DNA of 64,000 nt, from positions 1 to 64,000 of the forward strand of contig WGMB01000011.1 in NCBI GenBank assembly GCA_016125275.1, read 5' to 3'. Under the pieces are notes generated by a model, which did no database searches, had not been told where the DNA came from, and was given only the letters and a program-made list of their open reading frames with translations. The position numbers and the translations under genes are program-made. Shown here piece after piece: positions 16,372 through 25,169 of this stretch (position 1 is its first letter; each line of letters begins with the position of its first letter). The stretch is from Acidobacteriota bacterium (GTDB lineage: Bacteria; Acidobacteriota; Terriglobia; Bryobacterales; UBA6623).

Positions 16372-16515
16372 CGATGGTCCTCGTCGGGGAAGCCGCAGGC
16401 GCGAACCGGCCCGCAAGTCCCCTTCTACCGAAAGCTTGAGTCGCACTGCAACCAGCGCGGCTCTGCTTGGGGCAATCGAAACCGTTGACACGGATTCGTC
16501 ATCGCAGCAGGCCGG

Positions 16516-16524
16516 TGGTAAACT
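16516..16524 (+). promoter_or_regulatory. Extended -10 element (TGGTAAACT) upstream of korA
   Basis: TGGTAAACT lies in the 231-bp divergent gap between hisZ and korA, with a weak TCGTCA at -35 spacing (16496-16501). The leader to ATG 16603 would be about 70 nt. It shares its form with the elements before lpxA and the zinc-ribbon gene. Nothing else in the gap looks like a gene. Confidence 0.35.
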
Positions 16525-16602
16525 ACGAGTTTAACCTTGCCGCCGAGTGCGCCGCCCTGCCCGGCCTCCCCCGTGTCGGCTAATTGATCGGACTTCGCTC
16601 CC

Positions 16603-18444
16603 ATGTCGACCCTAGAAACGGCTTCGGCCGCGACATCCGCCACCGCCGAGAAGCGCGAGGTGGTCAATGATTTCAGCATCCAGGTAGCGACCGTGAACGG
16701 GTCGGGGAGCCAGACGGCGAACCTCGTCCTGCTGCGCTCGCTGTTCCAGATGGGCATTCCGGTGTCGGGCAAGAATCTCTTCCCGTCCAACATCGCCGGC
16801 CTGCCCACTTGGTACACCATCCGCACCAACAAGCGCGGGTACATCGGCCGGAAGAAAGAGATCGACTTCCTGGTCGCGATGAATCCGGAGACCGCGCAGG
16901 AGGACGTGCTCAACCTGGAGCCCGGCGCGGCGGTGGTGTACGACGAGCCGCTCAAGCTCAACGAGCTGCGCTCGGACTTGTTCTTCTACCCTTGCCCGTT
17001 CGACGAGCTGGTGAAGCCGCTGGCGCCGAACCCGAAGCTGCGCAAGCTCGTCAAGAACATGCTCTATGACGGCGTGCTGGCGCACCTGCTCGGCATCGAG
17101 ATGGAGGAGATCCGGCACGCCCTCTACAAGCAGTTCTCGACCAAGCCGAAGGCGGCGGAGCTAAACTGGAACGCGGCGCAAGCGTCGTTCGAGTGGGCCA
17201 AGGAAAACGTTCCGAAGATCGACCCCTACCGGGTCGAGCGGATGAACGAGAACCAGGGCAAAATCATCATCGAGGGCAATTCGGCGGCGGCCCTGGGCTG
17301 CGTGTTCGCGGGCGTGACGGTGGTCACCTGGTATCCGATCACGCCGTCGTCGTCGCTGGCGGAGAACCTGGGCGACTACGCCCGCCGCTTCCGGATGGAC
17401 CCGGAGACCGGCAAGGCGACCTTCGCGATCGTGCAGGCCGAGGACGAGCTGGCCTCGATCGGCATGGCGATCGGCGCGGGCTGGGCCGGCGCGCGTTCGA
17501 TGACCACGACGGCCGGACCGGGCATCTCGCTGATGAGCGAGTTCGTGGGTCTGGGCTACTTTGCCGAGATTCCGGTGGTGCTGTTCGACGTGCAGCGGAT
17601 GGGCCCGTCGACGGGTCTGCCGACGCGCACCTCGCAGGGCGATCTGCTGTCGGCGGCGACGCTGTCGCACGGCGACACGCGGCACCCGTTGCTGATTCCC
17701 TCCACGCCGTCGGAAGCCTTCGACATGGCGGGCCAGGCCTTCGATCTGGCCGAAGAGCTGCAGACGCCGGTGTTCGTGCTGCTGGATCTGGACCTGGGCA
17801 TGAACTACTGGATGTCCGACAAGTTCGAGTATCCGGAAAAGCCGCTCGACCGCGGCAAGGTGCTCACGAAGGAAGATTTGGACCGGGTGGGGAGCTTCGC
17901 CCGCTACGCGGACGTGGACGGCGACGGCGTGCCCTACCGCACGCTGCCCGGCACGCAGCACTCCAAAGCGGCGTACTTTACCCGCGGCACCGGCCACACG
18001 CCGCGCGCCACCTACTCCGAGCGCGAGGACGACTGGACCCAGAACATGGACCGGCTGCTGCGCAAGTTCGAGACGGCGCGCAGCAAGATGCCCCAGCCCG
18101 AGATCGTGATGACCGAAGGCGCCAAGATCGGCTTGGTGGGCTGCGGCACGTCGCACTTCGCGCTGGAAGAGAGCCGCGATCAGCTCGAGCGCGAGTACGA
18201 CATCAAGACGTCGTACTACCGGACGCGCGGCTACCCGTTCTCGGCGAAGATCGAGGAGTTCGTGGCCGCCCATGACCGGGTCTACATCGTGGACCAGAAC
18301 CGCGACGGACAGTTGCGGCAGTTGATGCGGCTGGACTATCCCGACCTGCCGTCGGAGAAGCTGCGCAGCATCCGCTACTACGGCGGCATGCCGCTCGACG
18401 CCCGGACCGTGACCGACGAGCTGATCAAGCAGGAGGGACTGTGA
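16603..18444 (+). CDS. korA: 2-oxoacid:ferredoxin oxidoreductase, fused gamma-alpha subunit
   Basis: The 613-residue protein starts with the gamma domain (VNGSGSQTANLVLLRSLFQMG and GKNLFPSNIAGLP) and continues with the alpha pyrimidine-binding domain (ITPSSSLAENL; EDELASIGMAIGAGWAGARS; TTAGPGISLMSE). With KorB it oxidatively decarboxylates a 2-oxoacid, probably 2-oxoglutarate, to the acyl-CoA while reducing ferredoxin. The fused gamma-alpha layout is that of the KorAB type used in oxidative or reductive TCA cycles. Oxygen-tolerant versions are common in aerobes without 2-oxoglutarate dehydrogenase. It overlaps korB by 4 bp, so translation is coupled. Confidence 0.92.
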   Translation: MSTLETASAATSATAEKREVVNDFSIQVATVNGSGSQTANLVLLRSLFQMGIPVSGKNLFPSNIAGLPTWYTIRTNKRGYIGRKKEIDFLVAMNPETAQEDVLNLEPGAAVVYDEPLKLNELRSDLFFYPCPFDELVKPLAPNPKLRKLVKNMLYDGVLAHLLGIEMEEIRHALYKQFSTKPKAAELNWNAAQASFEWAKENVPKIDPYRVERMNENQGKIIIEGNSAAALGCVFAGVTVVTWYPITPSSSLAENLGDYARRFRMDPETGKATFAIVQAEDELASIGMAIGAGWAGARSMTTTAGPGISLMSEFVGLGYFAEIPVVLFDVQRMGPSTGLPTRTSQGDLLSAATLSHGDTRHPLLIPSTPSEAFDMAGQAFDLAEELQTPVFVLLDLDLGMNYWMSDKFEYPEKPLDRGKVLTKEDLDRVGSFARYADVDGDGVPYRTLPGTQHSKAAYFTRGTGHTPRATYSEREDDWTQNMDRLLRKFETARSKMPQPEIVMTEGAKIGLVGCGTSHFALEESRDQLEREYDIKTSYYRTRGYPFSAKIEEFVAAHDRVYIVDQNRDGQLRQLMRLDYPDLPSEKLRSIRYYGGMPLDARTVTDELIKQEGL

Positions 18445-19487
18445 GCGCCACAGTAGCCCGCAAGGGTAAGGAAAATTCGCTGGGACTGCCCGTCCTGGAC
18501 TATCGCGGAGCCAAGACGACGCTCTGCGCCGGCTGCGGACACAACTCCATCTCCGAGCGCATCATCGAGTGCTTCTGGGAGATGGGCGTCGACCAGACGC
18601 AGGTCATCAAGATGAGCGGCATCGGCTGCTCGTCGAAGTCCCCGGCCTACTTTCTGAGCATGTCGCACGGCTTCAACAGCGTGCATGGCCGCATGCCGTC
18701 GGTCGCCACCGGCGCGCTGCTGGCCAACGGGACGCTGAAGGCGCTGGGCGTGACCGGCGACGGCGACACGGCTTCGATTGGCATCGGGCAGTTCGTCCAC
18801 CTGATGCGGCGGAACGTCCCGATGGTCTACATCATCGAGGACAACGGCTGCTACGGCTTGACCAAGGGGCAGTTCTCCGCCACGGCCGACATCGGGTCCA
18901 CGCTCAAGTCGGGCATTGTGAACGACTTGGAACCGATCGACACCTGTGCGCTCGCCATCGAGCTCGGCGCGACCTACGTGGCGCGCTCGTTCTCGGGCGA
19001 CAAGAAGCAGTTGCAGGCGGTGATCAAGGGCGCCATGTCGCACAAGGGTACGGCGATGATCGACGTGATCTCGCCCTGCGTGACCTTCAACGACCATAGC
19101 GGCTCGACCAAGAGCTACGAGTACGTGCAGGATCATCGCGAGGATCTGCAGCAGGTGGGCTTCGTGCCGTTCTTCGAGGAGATTCACCTCGAGGACGACC
19201 CCGAGCCGGGCGAAGTCCGGCAAGTGACCCTGCACGACGGTTCGCACTTGCTGCTGAAGAAGATCGAAGAGGACTACGACCCCAACGACCGCGTGCGGGC
19301 GATCTCGAAGCTGCACGAGGCCTCGCAGGAGGGGCACCTGCTGACCGGAGTCTTCTACGTGGAGACATCCAAGCCGTCATTCCTGGATCTGCTGAATCTG
19401 GCCCCGACGCCGCTGGCGCACATGCCGCAGTCGAAGCTGCGGCCCGGCAAGGCGGCGCTGGACGAGGTGATGGAAGAGCTGGCCTGA
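18441..19487 (+). CDS. korB: 2-oxoacid:ferredoxin oxidoreductase beta subunit
   Basis: The 348-residue TPP-binding subunit starts at GTG 18441, inside the stop of korA (GTGA). CAGCGHNSI near the N-terminus supplies Fe-S ligand Cys residues. GDGDTASIGIGQFVH and the downstream DNGCYGLTKGQ form the TPP/Mg motif, where GDGD starts and N ends the classic TPP fold. The C-terminal third holds few conserved residues. It works with KorA in the cytoplasm, linking the TCA cycle to ferredoxin. A hairpin follows the stop. Confidence 0.92.
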   Translation: MSATVARKGKENSLGLPVLDYRGAKTTLCAGCGHNSISERIIECFWEMGVDQTQVIKMSGIGCSSKSPAYFLSMSHGFNSVHGRMPSVATGALLANGTLKALGVTGDGDTASIGIGQFVHLMRRNVPMVYIIEDNGCYGLTKGQFSATADIGSTLKSGIVNDLEPIDTCALAIELGATYVARSFSGDKKQLQAVIKGAMSHKGTAMIDVISPCVTFNDHSGSTKSYEYVQDHREDLQQVGFVPFFEEIHLEDDPEPGEVRQVTLHDGSHLLLKKIEEDYDPNDRVRAISKLHEASQEGHLLTGVFYVETSKPSFLDLLNLAPTPLAHMPQSKLRPGKAALDEVMEELA

Positions 19488-19518
19488 GGCGAACCCTCCA
19501 GTCACCCAAGACAACCCG

Positions 19519-19554
19519 ACCGCCGGCCCTTCGTGGCCGGCGGTTCGCATTTTC
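19519..19554 (+). terminator. Hairpin terminator after korB
   Basis: A perfect 10-bp stem ACCGCCGGCC/GGCCGGCGGT (19519-19528 with 19535-19544) has a 6-nt loop. It is followed after five bases by a short T tract (19550-19554). The stem is strong but the T run is short and offset, so termination may be partial. Confidence 0.6.
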
Positions 19555-19582
19555 ACGCAGGGATGAAACAGTCAGCGCCCCG

Positions 19583-20254
19583 ATGTCGCTCTTCCGTATG
19601 GAGGCCTCGTCGATGAGCCAGTACACCGAAGAAGTTCTGCCGTACGCCGTTCGGCTGCGCCTTTGGGGAGGTCCGCAGGGGCCGCCGAATGCGCGCCAGA
19701 TGGCGATTCTGCGGGCGACTCTGGACGTGATCCCGCTGGAGCACCTCTGCCTGCTACGCCTGATCGAGGCGCGGCGGGCCGGCCAAGCGCCCGCGCATGG
19801 AGGCGGTCACGACCCGGCCGGCGGCGTGATTCGGCTCAGCGCCGAATCGTTCGGCAAGCCTTACAACCAGACCTTGAACCAGACGCTGCTGCACGAGATG
19901 GGGCACATCGTCGACGCGGGGCTCGGCGGAGGGCACTACGTTTGCACGCAGCAGATCCAACAGATGCGGGCGCAGGGCGACGCCGACGCGGCGGCCTTGC
20001 TCAACACGCTGCACCGCGGCGCGACGCCGGGCGCCATCGAGCGCACCGCCGACGCCTACCTGGCTTTCGTGATGCTGCGCATCGCCCGAGCGCCGTTCGT
20101 ACACGGCGCGCAGCCGGGCGCCTACGTCGGCTCGGAGGCCGAGCGGCGCTTCCGCGTGCTGCTCGAAACCCGCGCGGGCGCAGGGTTGCGCCGCCGACTC
20201 GGGCTGACCGACGACTTCGCCGCGACCATCCGTGATCTCGCCCACAGGCCCTAG
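19583..20254 (+). CDS. Putative zincin-like metalloprotein (HEMGH)
   Basis: The 223-residue protein has no signal peptide and no family I can name. LLHEMGHIVD at residues 102-111 is a good HExxH zinc motif. GAIERTADAYLAF about 40 residues later has a Glu that could be the third ligand, as in gluzincins. GGGHDPAGGVIRLS before it may form the edge strand of the active site. Proteins with this motif may be toxin-like peptidases or structural relatives. Other in-frame starts (19598, 19613) would shorten it by 5 or 10 residues. It is preceded by the korB terminator, so it has its own promoter or depends on read-through. Confidence 0.55.
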   Translation: MSLFRMEASSMSQYTEEVLPYAVRLRLWGGPQGPPNARQMAILRATLDVIPLEHLCLLRLIEARRAGQAPAHGGGHDPAGGVIRLSAESFGKPYNQTLNQTLLHEMGHIVDAGLGGGHYVCTQQIQQMRAQGDADAAALLNTLHRGATPGAIERTADAYLAFVMLRIARAPFVHGAQPGAYVGSEAERRFRVLLETRAGAGLRRRLGLTDDFAATIRDLAHRP

Positions 20255-20289
20255 GCGCGGCGTCGCTTCGGCGGCGATATCCTAGCCGA

Positions 20290-21306
20290 ATGACCACTGC
20301 GACGCGTCCGCCCAACCCCTCCCTGTTCTGGGAACACGTGACCGCCTACCAACGCAGCGCCGCGATCCGCGCTGCGATCGACCTGGACGTCTTTACGGCC
20401 ATCGGAGAGGGGGCGGACACGCCCTCGGCCATGGCGCCGCGCTGCCAAGCCTCCGAGCGGGGTTTGCGCATCCTGGCTGACCACCTCACGGTGAGCGGCT
20501 TCCTCACCAAGGCCGACGGCCGCTATGCGCTGACGGCCGACTCGGCCATGTTCCTGGACAGACGCTCGCCGGCCTACCTCGGCGCGATGACGGGCTTTCT
20601 GCTGCACGAGGGACAGCGCAAGAATTTTTGGGAGCTCACCGACACGATTCGCCGGGGGACGATTCCGGCGGAGCGGCCCGACGCACTGGGCGCCGAGCAC
20701 CCCATGTGGATCGACTTCGCGAAGTCGATGGCCGGCATGATGGCGCCGATGGCGGAGTTTCTGACCGGGCTCACGGCGCCGCAGTCCGACGCGCCGTACC
20801 GGGTGCTCGACATCGCGGCCGGCCATGGGCTGTTCGGCATCGCCTTCGCCCGAAAGTACCCGCAGGTGGACGTGACGGCGCTGGACTGGCCGGCGGTGCT
20901 GGCCGTGGCTCACCAGAACGCCGTGAAGGCCGGTGTGGCCGAGCAGCACCATCTGCTGCCGGGCAGCGCCTTCGCCACGGAATTCGGGGGACCGTATGAC
21001 CTGATTCTGCTGACAAACATTCTGCACCACTTCGACCCGGCCGGCTGCGTCACGCTGATCCAGAAGGTTCGCGAGGCGCTGGCGCCGGGCGGACAGGCGC
21101 TGACCCTGGAGTTCATTCCCAACCCGGATCGGGTCTCGCCGCCGGAAGCGGCTTCGTTCAGCCTGACGATGCTGGCCAATACGCCCGCCGGCGACGCCTA
21201 CACCTACGCCGAGTACGACGAGATGTTTCAGCAGGCCGGCTTTGGGAGCCCGGAGCTCATCGAGCCTCCGTTCGGCCCGCAGCGGGTGCTGCGGTCTCAG
21301 AAGTAG
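20290..21306 (+). CDS. SAM-dependent O-methyltransferase (methyltransferase_2 family)
   Basis: The 338-residue protein has a helical N-terminal dimerisation/winged-helix part (residues ~1-110) and a Rossmann methyltransferase domain. That domain has VLDIAAGHGLFG (SAM loop), DVTALDWP (acidic loop), LLTNILHHF and LAPGGQALTLEF. This layout is that of small-molecule O-methyltransferases such as acetylserotonin, plant and antibiotic O-methyltransferases. The HH in NILHHF sits near the usual catalytic His. The substrate is unknown; it may tailor a secondary metabolite, but the PKS cluster lies 18 kb away. A TATCCT at 20278-20283 suggests a leaderless transcript. The 3' end overlaps the convergent BON-domain gene by 50 bp. 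Confidence 0.82.
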   Translation: MTTATRPPNPSLFWEHVTAYQRSAAIRAAIDLDVFTAIGEGADTPSAMAPRCQASERGLRILADHLTVSGFLTKADGRYALTADSAMFLDRRSPAYLGAMTGFLLHEGQRKNFWELTDTIRRGTIPAERPDALGAEHPMWIDFAKSMAGMMAPMAEFLTGLTAPQSDAPYRVLDIAAGHGLFGIAFARKYPQVDVTALDWPAVLAVAHQNAVKAGVAEQHHLLPGSAFATEFGGPYDLILLTNILHHFDPAGCVTLIQKVREALAPGGQALTLEFIPNPDRVSPPEAASFSLTMLANTPAGDAYTYAEYDEMFQQAGFGSPELIEPPFGPQRVLRSQK

Positions 21307-21736
21307 GCTCTTCGTAGATCCGCAGGCCGCGAGCATCGAGCACGGTCCAAGGGTGCGACGCCGCGCGCAGCGCCAGCTCGCGTTGCGCCGGCGATCGCAC
21401 CACGCCGCGCAGGGTGGCTACGCAGTCAGCGCTGACGGAGACTTGCAGACCGCTGAGACGGTTGATCTGCAGCTTGCGCCGAATCTGGGCCTCGATGCCG
21501 CGATGGTCCTTGAACTCGTTGGCTCCGCAGCCGCCGGGGAAAGCCAACCGGCGGCTGCGGAGGTCTTCCATGCGGCCGGGGCCGGCCGAGCGGGACGCCT
21601 TGCTGGTGGAGGAAGCGGCGGCAGCGGTCTGAGGCGGCAGCAGGAAGCGAAGCGCGATCGGGGTCCCGACGGCCGTCAGCCCAAGCCCCAAAGCCAAGCC
21701 GATGATCCAGGCGTCTCCCCTCTCGCGTTGCGGCAA
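21257..21736 (-). CDS. Membrane-anchored BON-domain-like protein
   Basis: The 159-residue protein has one N-terminal membrane helix (WIIGLALGLGLTAVG). A BON-like module follows: IEAQIRRKLQ, VSVSADCVATLRGVV, QRELALRAA, then a closing strand. BON domains bind phospholipids or sit in the periplasm or outer membrane. The first codon is TTG at 21736; the true start is uncertain. It shares its 3' end with the O-methyltransferase gene (50-bp overlap). It lies 59 bp upstream of the Kelch gene, both on the minus strand in tandem order (BON, gap, then LpxA and the Kelch gene further along). Confidence 0.55.
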   Translation of the reverse strand: MPQRERGDAWIIGLALGLGLTAVGTPIALRFLLPPQTAAAASSTSKASRSAGPGRMEDLRSRRLAFPGGCGANEFKDHRGIEAQIRRKLQINRLSGLQVSVSADCVATLRGVVRSPAQRELALRAASHPWTVLDARGLRIYEEPTSETAAPAAGRTEAR

Positions 21737-21795
21737 ACCTACGCGCGCTCCTGTCTTGACTCTACCGCCTGGCCCGGCGCGGCGCCTATTGGGGG

Positions 21796-23472
21796 CTACC
21801 GGACGGCCACGGTGACGGTGTTGCTGCGGGCACCGCCCACTTCCACCTCCAGCGCGACGTCGGGGCCGGAGGGAACGCCTTCGCCGACGCGCGCGTTGAC
21901 CTGCCAGACGCCCGCCAGCCCCGGCGCCAGCCCGCAGAACAGGGTCTGTTGCGCGGCGCCAGCCAAGCGTACGACCGGCAGAGAGGGCGTGGGGTAGAGG
22001 CGGTCGGTCGGGGCCGGCGCGCCCGCCGCCGGGGCGTCAGGGATCGGCCCCAAGCCGGTGCCGTAGATCTCGAGAACCTCTCCGCGGCGGGCCGGCCGCT
22101 GGGGCCCCGCCACGAGGCCCGTGCCGGCGATCAGGACCGCGCCTTGCCCTTGGCCGGACTGCCCCAGCGAGAACAAGCCCGGGGCCGCCGCCTCCAGCGT
22201 GACCAGCGCCGGCGCGCTGCTCAAACCTCGAACGCTGACGCGCACCTCGACCGTCCCCGACAGGGCGAACGGAACCTGGAAGTTCGCCTGTCCCGCCCCC
22301 ACGAAGAACAGCGGCGCGGGCTGCCCGTTGAGGAGGATCTCCACGCCGGAGAGCTTGGTGGGCAACGGAGAGACTTGGGCCGACTGTGCCGAGGCGGGCA
22401 AGCGGGCCGCGAACACGCTGGCCGCGGCGCCCGGGCTGAGGCGGGGTTCGCCCGAGGCGGCGTTGACCACAGCCGCCGCCGAGATCAAGGGCGCCTGATC
22501 GGGCTGGGCGAAGAATACGTCGTGGACCTGCGACACGCTGAGCCCGCCGGCCGCGCCGCCCGCGACCAAGTGAATCCTGGGGCCGTCGGAGCCTACCGAC
22601 ACCGAGGCTCCGGAGAGACCCTGCCGAGGACGGGGCATCGGAGCGAGCGAGCGCCACTGGTTCGCAACCGGGTCGTACTCTTCCACCGCCGCGACGGCCC
22701 CCGCTCCGGCGACTCCGCCGAAGGCGACGATGCGCCCATCGACCAGCCCGGAGGCCAACTCGCTGCGGGCGGTCGGCAACGGCGCCTTGGCGGTCCAGAC
22801 GCCCGCGGCGGGGTCGAACGCGAAGACGCCCGCCTCGGGGCCGCCGGAGCTTCCGCGGCGGCCGCCCAAAACGTAGAAGAGCCCGCCCACCGCCTGCGCG
22901 GTGAGCCGAGTGCGTCCGCCGTCGGGCAGGGGGGCGAGGGAGTTCCAGCGGTCGAGGTCGATGTCGTAGATCTCCAGGGCCGAGGCGGCGTCCTGCGCGC
23001 CCTCGCCGCCGGCCACGTAGATCTTGCGGCCGAGGGCCGCCACGCCGGAGGCGCCGCGCGGCGTGGGCATGGGGCTCAGCTCGGTCCAGCGGTTGGGAGC
23101 CGGGTCGTAGCGCAGGGTTCGGTTGGTGAGGAAGCCTTGCCCGACCCGCAGGCCGCCGACGAAGTAAAGCGAGCCGTCGACGGCGACGAGGTTGCAGCGC
23201 TCGGCGCCGCGGTCGATGGGCAGCGGCGCGCCCTGTCGCCAGGAGTCGGCGGCCGGGTCATAGATGTGGAGGAGGTTCGAGCGCAGGCCGTTGGCGGCGA
23301 GGCCGCAGGTGACGTAGAGGGTCTCGCCGATCGCCGCCGCGGAGACTTCGGAGAGCCCGACAGGGAGAGGCGCACGCTCTTCCCAATCGCCGCCGGTCTG
23401 GGCGACGCAGACCGCGGAGGACAGGCTGCAGAGGAGACTCAGACGAGCCAGCGCCCTCAGCACCGCCCACAT
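21796..23472 (-). CDS. Secreted Kelch-repeat protein with Solibacter-type C-terminal domain
   Basis: The 558-residue protein has a signal peptide (ending near VCVAQ). Kelch blades with paired Gly and Trp follow (YVTCGLAANG, YFVGGLR, YVAGGEG, FYVLGGRRG, IVAFGGVAG), giving a beta-propeller of five to six blades. From about residue 330 it changes to a C-terminal module with VVNAASGEPRLSPG, VEILLNGQPAPLFFVGAGQANFQVP, APGLF and LEIYGTGLGP. I recognise this as the uncharacterised C-terminal domain (TIGR03437) that is greatly expanded in Solibacter. It marks the taxon and suggests an extracellular or outer-surface protein; the function is unknown. Confidence 0.82.
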   Translation of the reverse strand: MWAVLRALARLSLLCSLSSAVCVAQTGGDWEERAPLPVGLSEVSAAAIGETLYVTCGLAANGLRSNLLHIYDPAADSWRQGAPLPIDRGAERCNLVAVDGSLYFVGGLRVGQGFLTNRTLRYDPAPNRWTELSPMPTPRGASGVAALGRKIYVAGGEGAQDAASALEIYDIDLDRWNSLAPLPDGGRTRLTAQAVGGLFYVLGGRRGSSGGPEAGVFAFDPAAGVWTAKAPLPTARSELASGLVDGRIVAFGGVAGAGAVAAVEEYDPVANQWRSLAPMPRPRQGLSGASVSVGSDGPRIHLVAGGAAGGLSVSQVHDVFFAQPDQAPLISAAAVVNAASGEPRLSPGAAASVFAARLPASAQSAQVSPLPTKLSGVEILLNGQPAPLFFVGAGQANFQVPFALSGTVEVRVSVRGLSSAPALVTLEAAAPGLFSLGQSGQGQGAVLIAGTGLVAGPQRPARRGEVLEIYGTGLGPIPDAPAAGAPAPTDRLYPTPSLPVVRLAGAAQQTLFCGLAPGLAGVWQVNARVGEGVPSGPDVALEVEVGGARSNTVTVAVR

Positions 23473-23496
23473 TGTAGCCCCGGGGCGCGGAGGCGC

Positions 23497-24360
23497 TCAA
23501 CAGGCGGGGCAGCCCTCGGCGGCGGATCGCAGCGCCGCGATCGTCGCGGCGGCGTCGCGCCCGGCCGCCTCGTAGAGCGCCCAGGCCTCCTCGAAGCGGC
23601 GAGTATAAGTGGCATCGAAGGCCAGTCCGGCGTTGTTCAACACGGCCGGACACAGGGCGAAGGCGGCCGGAGCGGGGTCCGCGGCGGCGCATTCACGCGC
23701 TAGGTCGGCAAACGCAGCGGCCTTCCGGCGCAGGCCGTCGGCGGGGCTGAGATCGCCGCCGCGAACGCGCTCGTAGAGCCGGCCGAGCTCGGCGTGGGCT
23801 TGGTTCACCAGGCGGCTCTTGGTCCGGAACAGCTCGAGCTCGCGCCGCGCCGCCCGCGCCTGCTCCGAATCCTCGCCGTGCTCGCGGCCGGCCGTCTCCG
23901 CCGCCGTGAGGAGGCCGGCCAGCGTGGAGTAGGCTTCCTTGCGGGCGGGTTCGAGCTGCCGCACGCCGGGCTGGTCATGGAAATCCTCGTGCGCGGTCAC
24001 GAACGCTTGGCGTGGTTCCGGCGCCTCGGCCAGGGCGGCCGTCACGGGGGCGCGGCGTCCTGCCAGGGCCTCGGGCTCGTAGAGGAAGACGTCTTGGCCG
24101 GCGGCCTTGGCGGGGCACTTCCCTTCCCGGTATTGCAGTCCGGCGTAGTCGACGGGCAGCTCGAACGGGCCGGTCCAGTAGCAGATGCGGTAGCCGGGCT
24201 TGGCTTGATGCTGCTCGAAGTTTTCAGTGGGCTCGTAGCCCAGGTCCTGCTCGGTGCGCTGGACGGCGGCGATCTCCGTCGGCGGGGACTGGCGGGCGGC
24301 GCAGGCGGCGACGCCGAGGGCCAGGGCGAGGGCCAGGGCGACGGCGAGCGCGCGTCTCAC
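23497..24360 (-). CDS. Putative lipoprotein with HEDFH motif, function unknown
   Basis: This 287-residue protein has a lipoprotein signal (VAAC, Cys20) and no family I can name. HEDFH at residues 124-128 is a HExxH zinc motif in an exported protein, so a membrane-anchored metallopeptidase is possible. The rest is mostly helical, and four more Cys (C60, C82 and two near the C-terminus in CPAC) may pair. The third metal ligand is not obvious, so the activity is only a guess. It lies 24 bp upstream of the Kelch gene start and 13 bp downstream of lpxA, so the three minus-strand genes may share a transcript. Confidence 0.5.
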   Translation of the reverse strand: MRRALAVALALALALGVAACAARQSPPTEIAAVQRTEQDLGYEPTENFEQHQAKPGYRICYWTGPFELPVDYAGLQYREGKCPAKAAGQDVFLYEPEALAGRRAPVTAALAEAPEPRQAFVTAHEDFHDQPGVRQLEPARKEAYSTLAGLLTAAETAGREHGEDSEQARAARRELELFRTKSRLVNQAHAELGRLYERVRGGDLSPADGLRRKAAAFADLARECAAADPAPAAFALCPAVLNNAGLAFDATYTRRFEEAWALYEAAGRDAAATIAALRSAAEGCPAC

Positions 24361-24373
24361 TGCGGGAACCCGT

Positions 24374-25150
24374 TCACTTGACGAAGCCGCGCTTGGAGGT
24401 TCGGATGAACTCGAGCAGACGGTCCAGGGACTCGTTCGGCTCGACCTCGGCGGCGATGCGCTCCAGGGCCTGGTCGGTGTTGAGGCCGGACTTGGTCACA
24501 ATGCGCACGGCCTTGTGCAGGGTTTGGACCACCTCGGCGGAGAACCCGCGCCGCTCCAGGCCGACTTTGTTGACCGAGTAGACCTTGGCGCCACGCTCGC
24601 TGACCACCACCGAAAACGGCATCACATCTTGCGTGATGACGCTGTAGCCGCCGATGTAGCAGTGCGCCCCGATGCGGCAGAACTGGTGCACGCCGCTCTG
24701 GGCGCCGACGACGGCGAAGTCCTCTACCTCGACGTGTCCGCCCAGCGTGGCGCCGTGCGCGAGGATGCACTGGGAGCCCACGTGGCAGTCGTGCGCGACG
24801 TGCGCGTAGGCTTGCAGCAGATTGTCGTCGCCGATGGAGGTGAGGGCGCCGCCGCCCTCGGTGCCTCGGTGGATGGTGACGAATTCGCGGATCAGGTTGC
24901 GGTCGCCGATGCGGGTCTCGGCGCGCTCGCCGTGGTACTTGAGGTCCTGCGGCGCCACGCCGATCGTGGAATACGGCTGAAAGACGTTGTCGTCGCCGAT
25001 CGTGGTGGGCCCTTCCACGTAAACGTGCGCCAGCAGGCGGGTCCGTTCGCCGATCTTGACGTCGTCGCCGATCACACAGAATGGACCGATTTCGGCGGTT
25101 TTGGCGACGTCGGAACGAGGGGAAATGACGGCCGTGGAATGAACGGGCAT
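24374..25150 (-). CDS. lpxA: UDP-N-acetylglucosamine acyltransferase LpxA
   Basis: LpxA acylates UDP-GlcNAc with a 3-hydroxyacyl-ACP, the first step of lipid A biosynthesis. The 258-residue protein is full length: a left-handed beta-helix of hexapeptide repeats (AEIGPFCVIGDDVKIG; TTIGDDNVFQPY) and the catalytic His in YAHVAHDCHVG. A helical C-terminal part (LNTDQALERI) completes the fold. It proves a lipid A outer membrane and hence a Gram-negative cell. It is outside the usual lpxD-fabZ-lpxA-lpxB cluster. An extended -10 element lies 19 bp upstream. Confidence 0.95.
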   Translation of the reverse strand: MPVHSTAVISPRSDVAKTAEIGPFCVIGDDVKIGERTRLLAHVYVEGPTTIGDDNVFQPYSTIGVAPQDLKYHGERAETRIGDRNLIREFVTIHRGTEGGGALTSIGDDNLLQAYAHVAHDCHVGSQCILAHGATLGGHVEVEDFAVVGAQSGVHQFCRIGAHCYIGGYSVITQDVMPFSVVVSERGAKVYSVNKVGLERRGFSAEVVQTLHKAVRIVTKSGLNTDQALERIAAEVEPNESLDRLLEFIRTSKRGFVK

Positions 25151-25169
25151 TGGTGGGCCGGGTCCCGGT

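Noticed and set aside
16485-16490. TTGACA as -35 box of korA
   Set aside because: It lies 28 bp from the TAAACT hexamer, too far; the extended -10 alone explains the site better.
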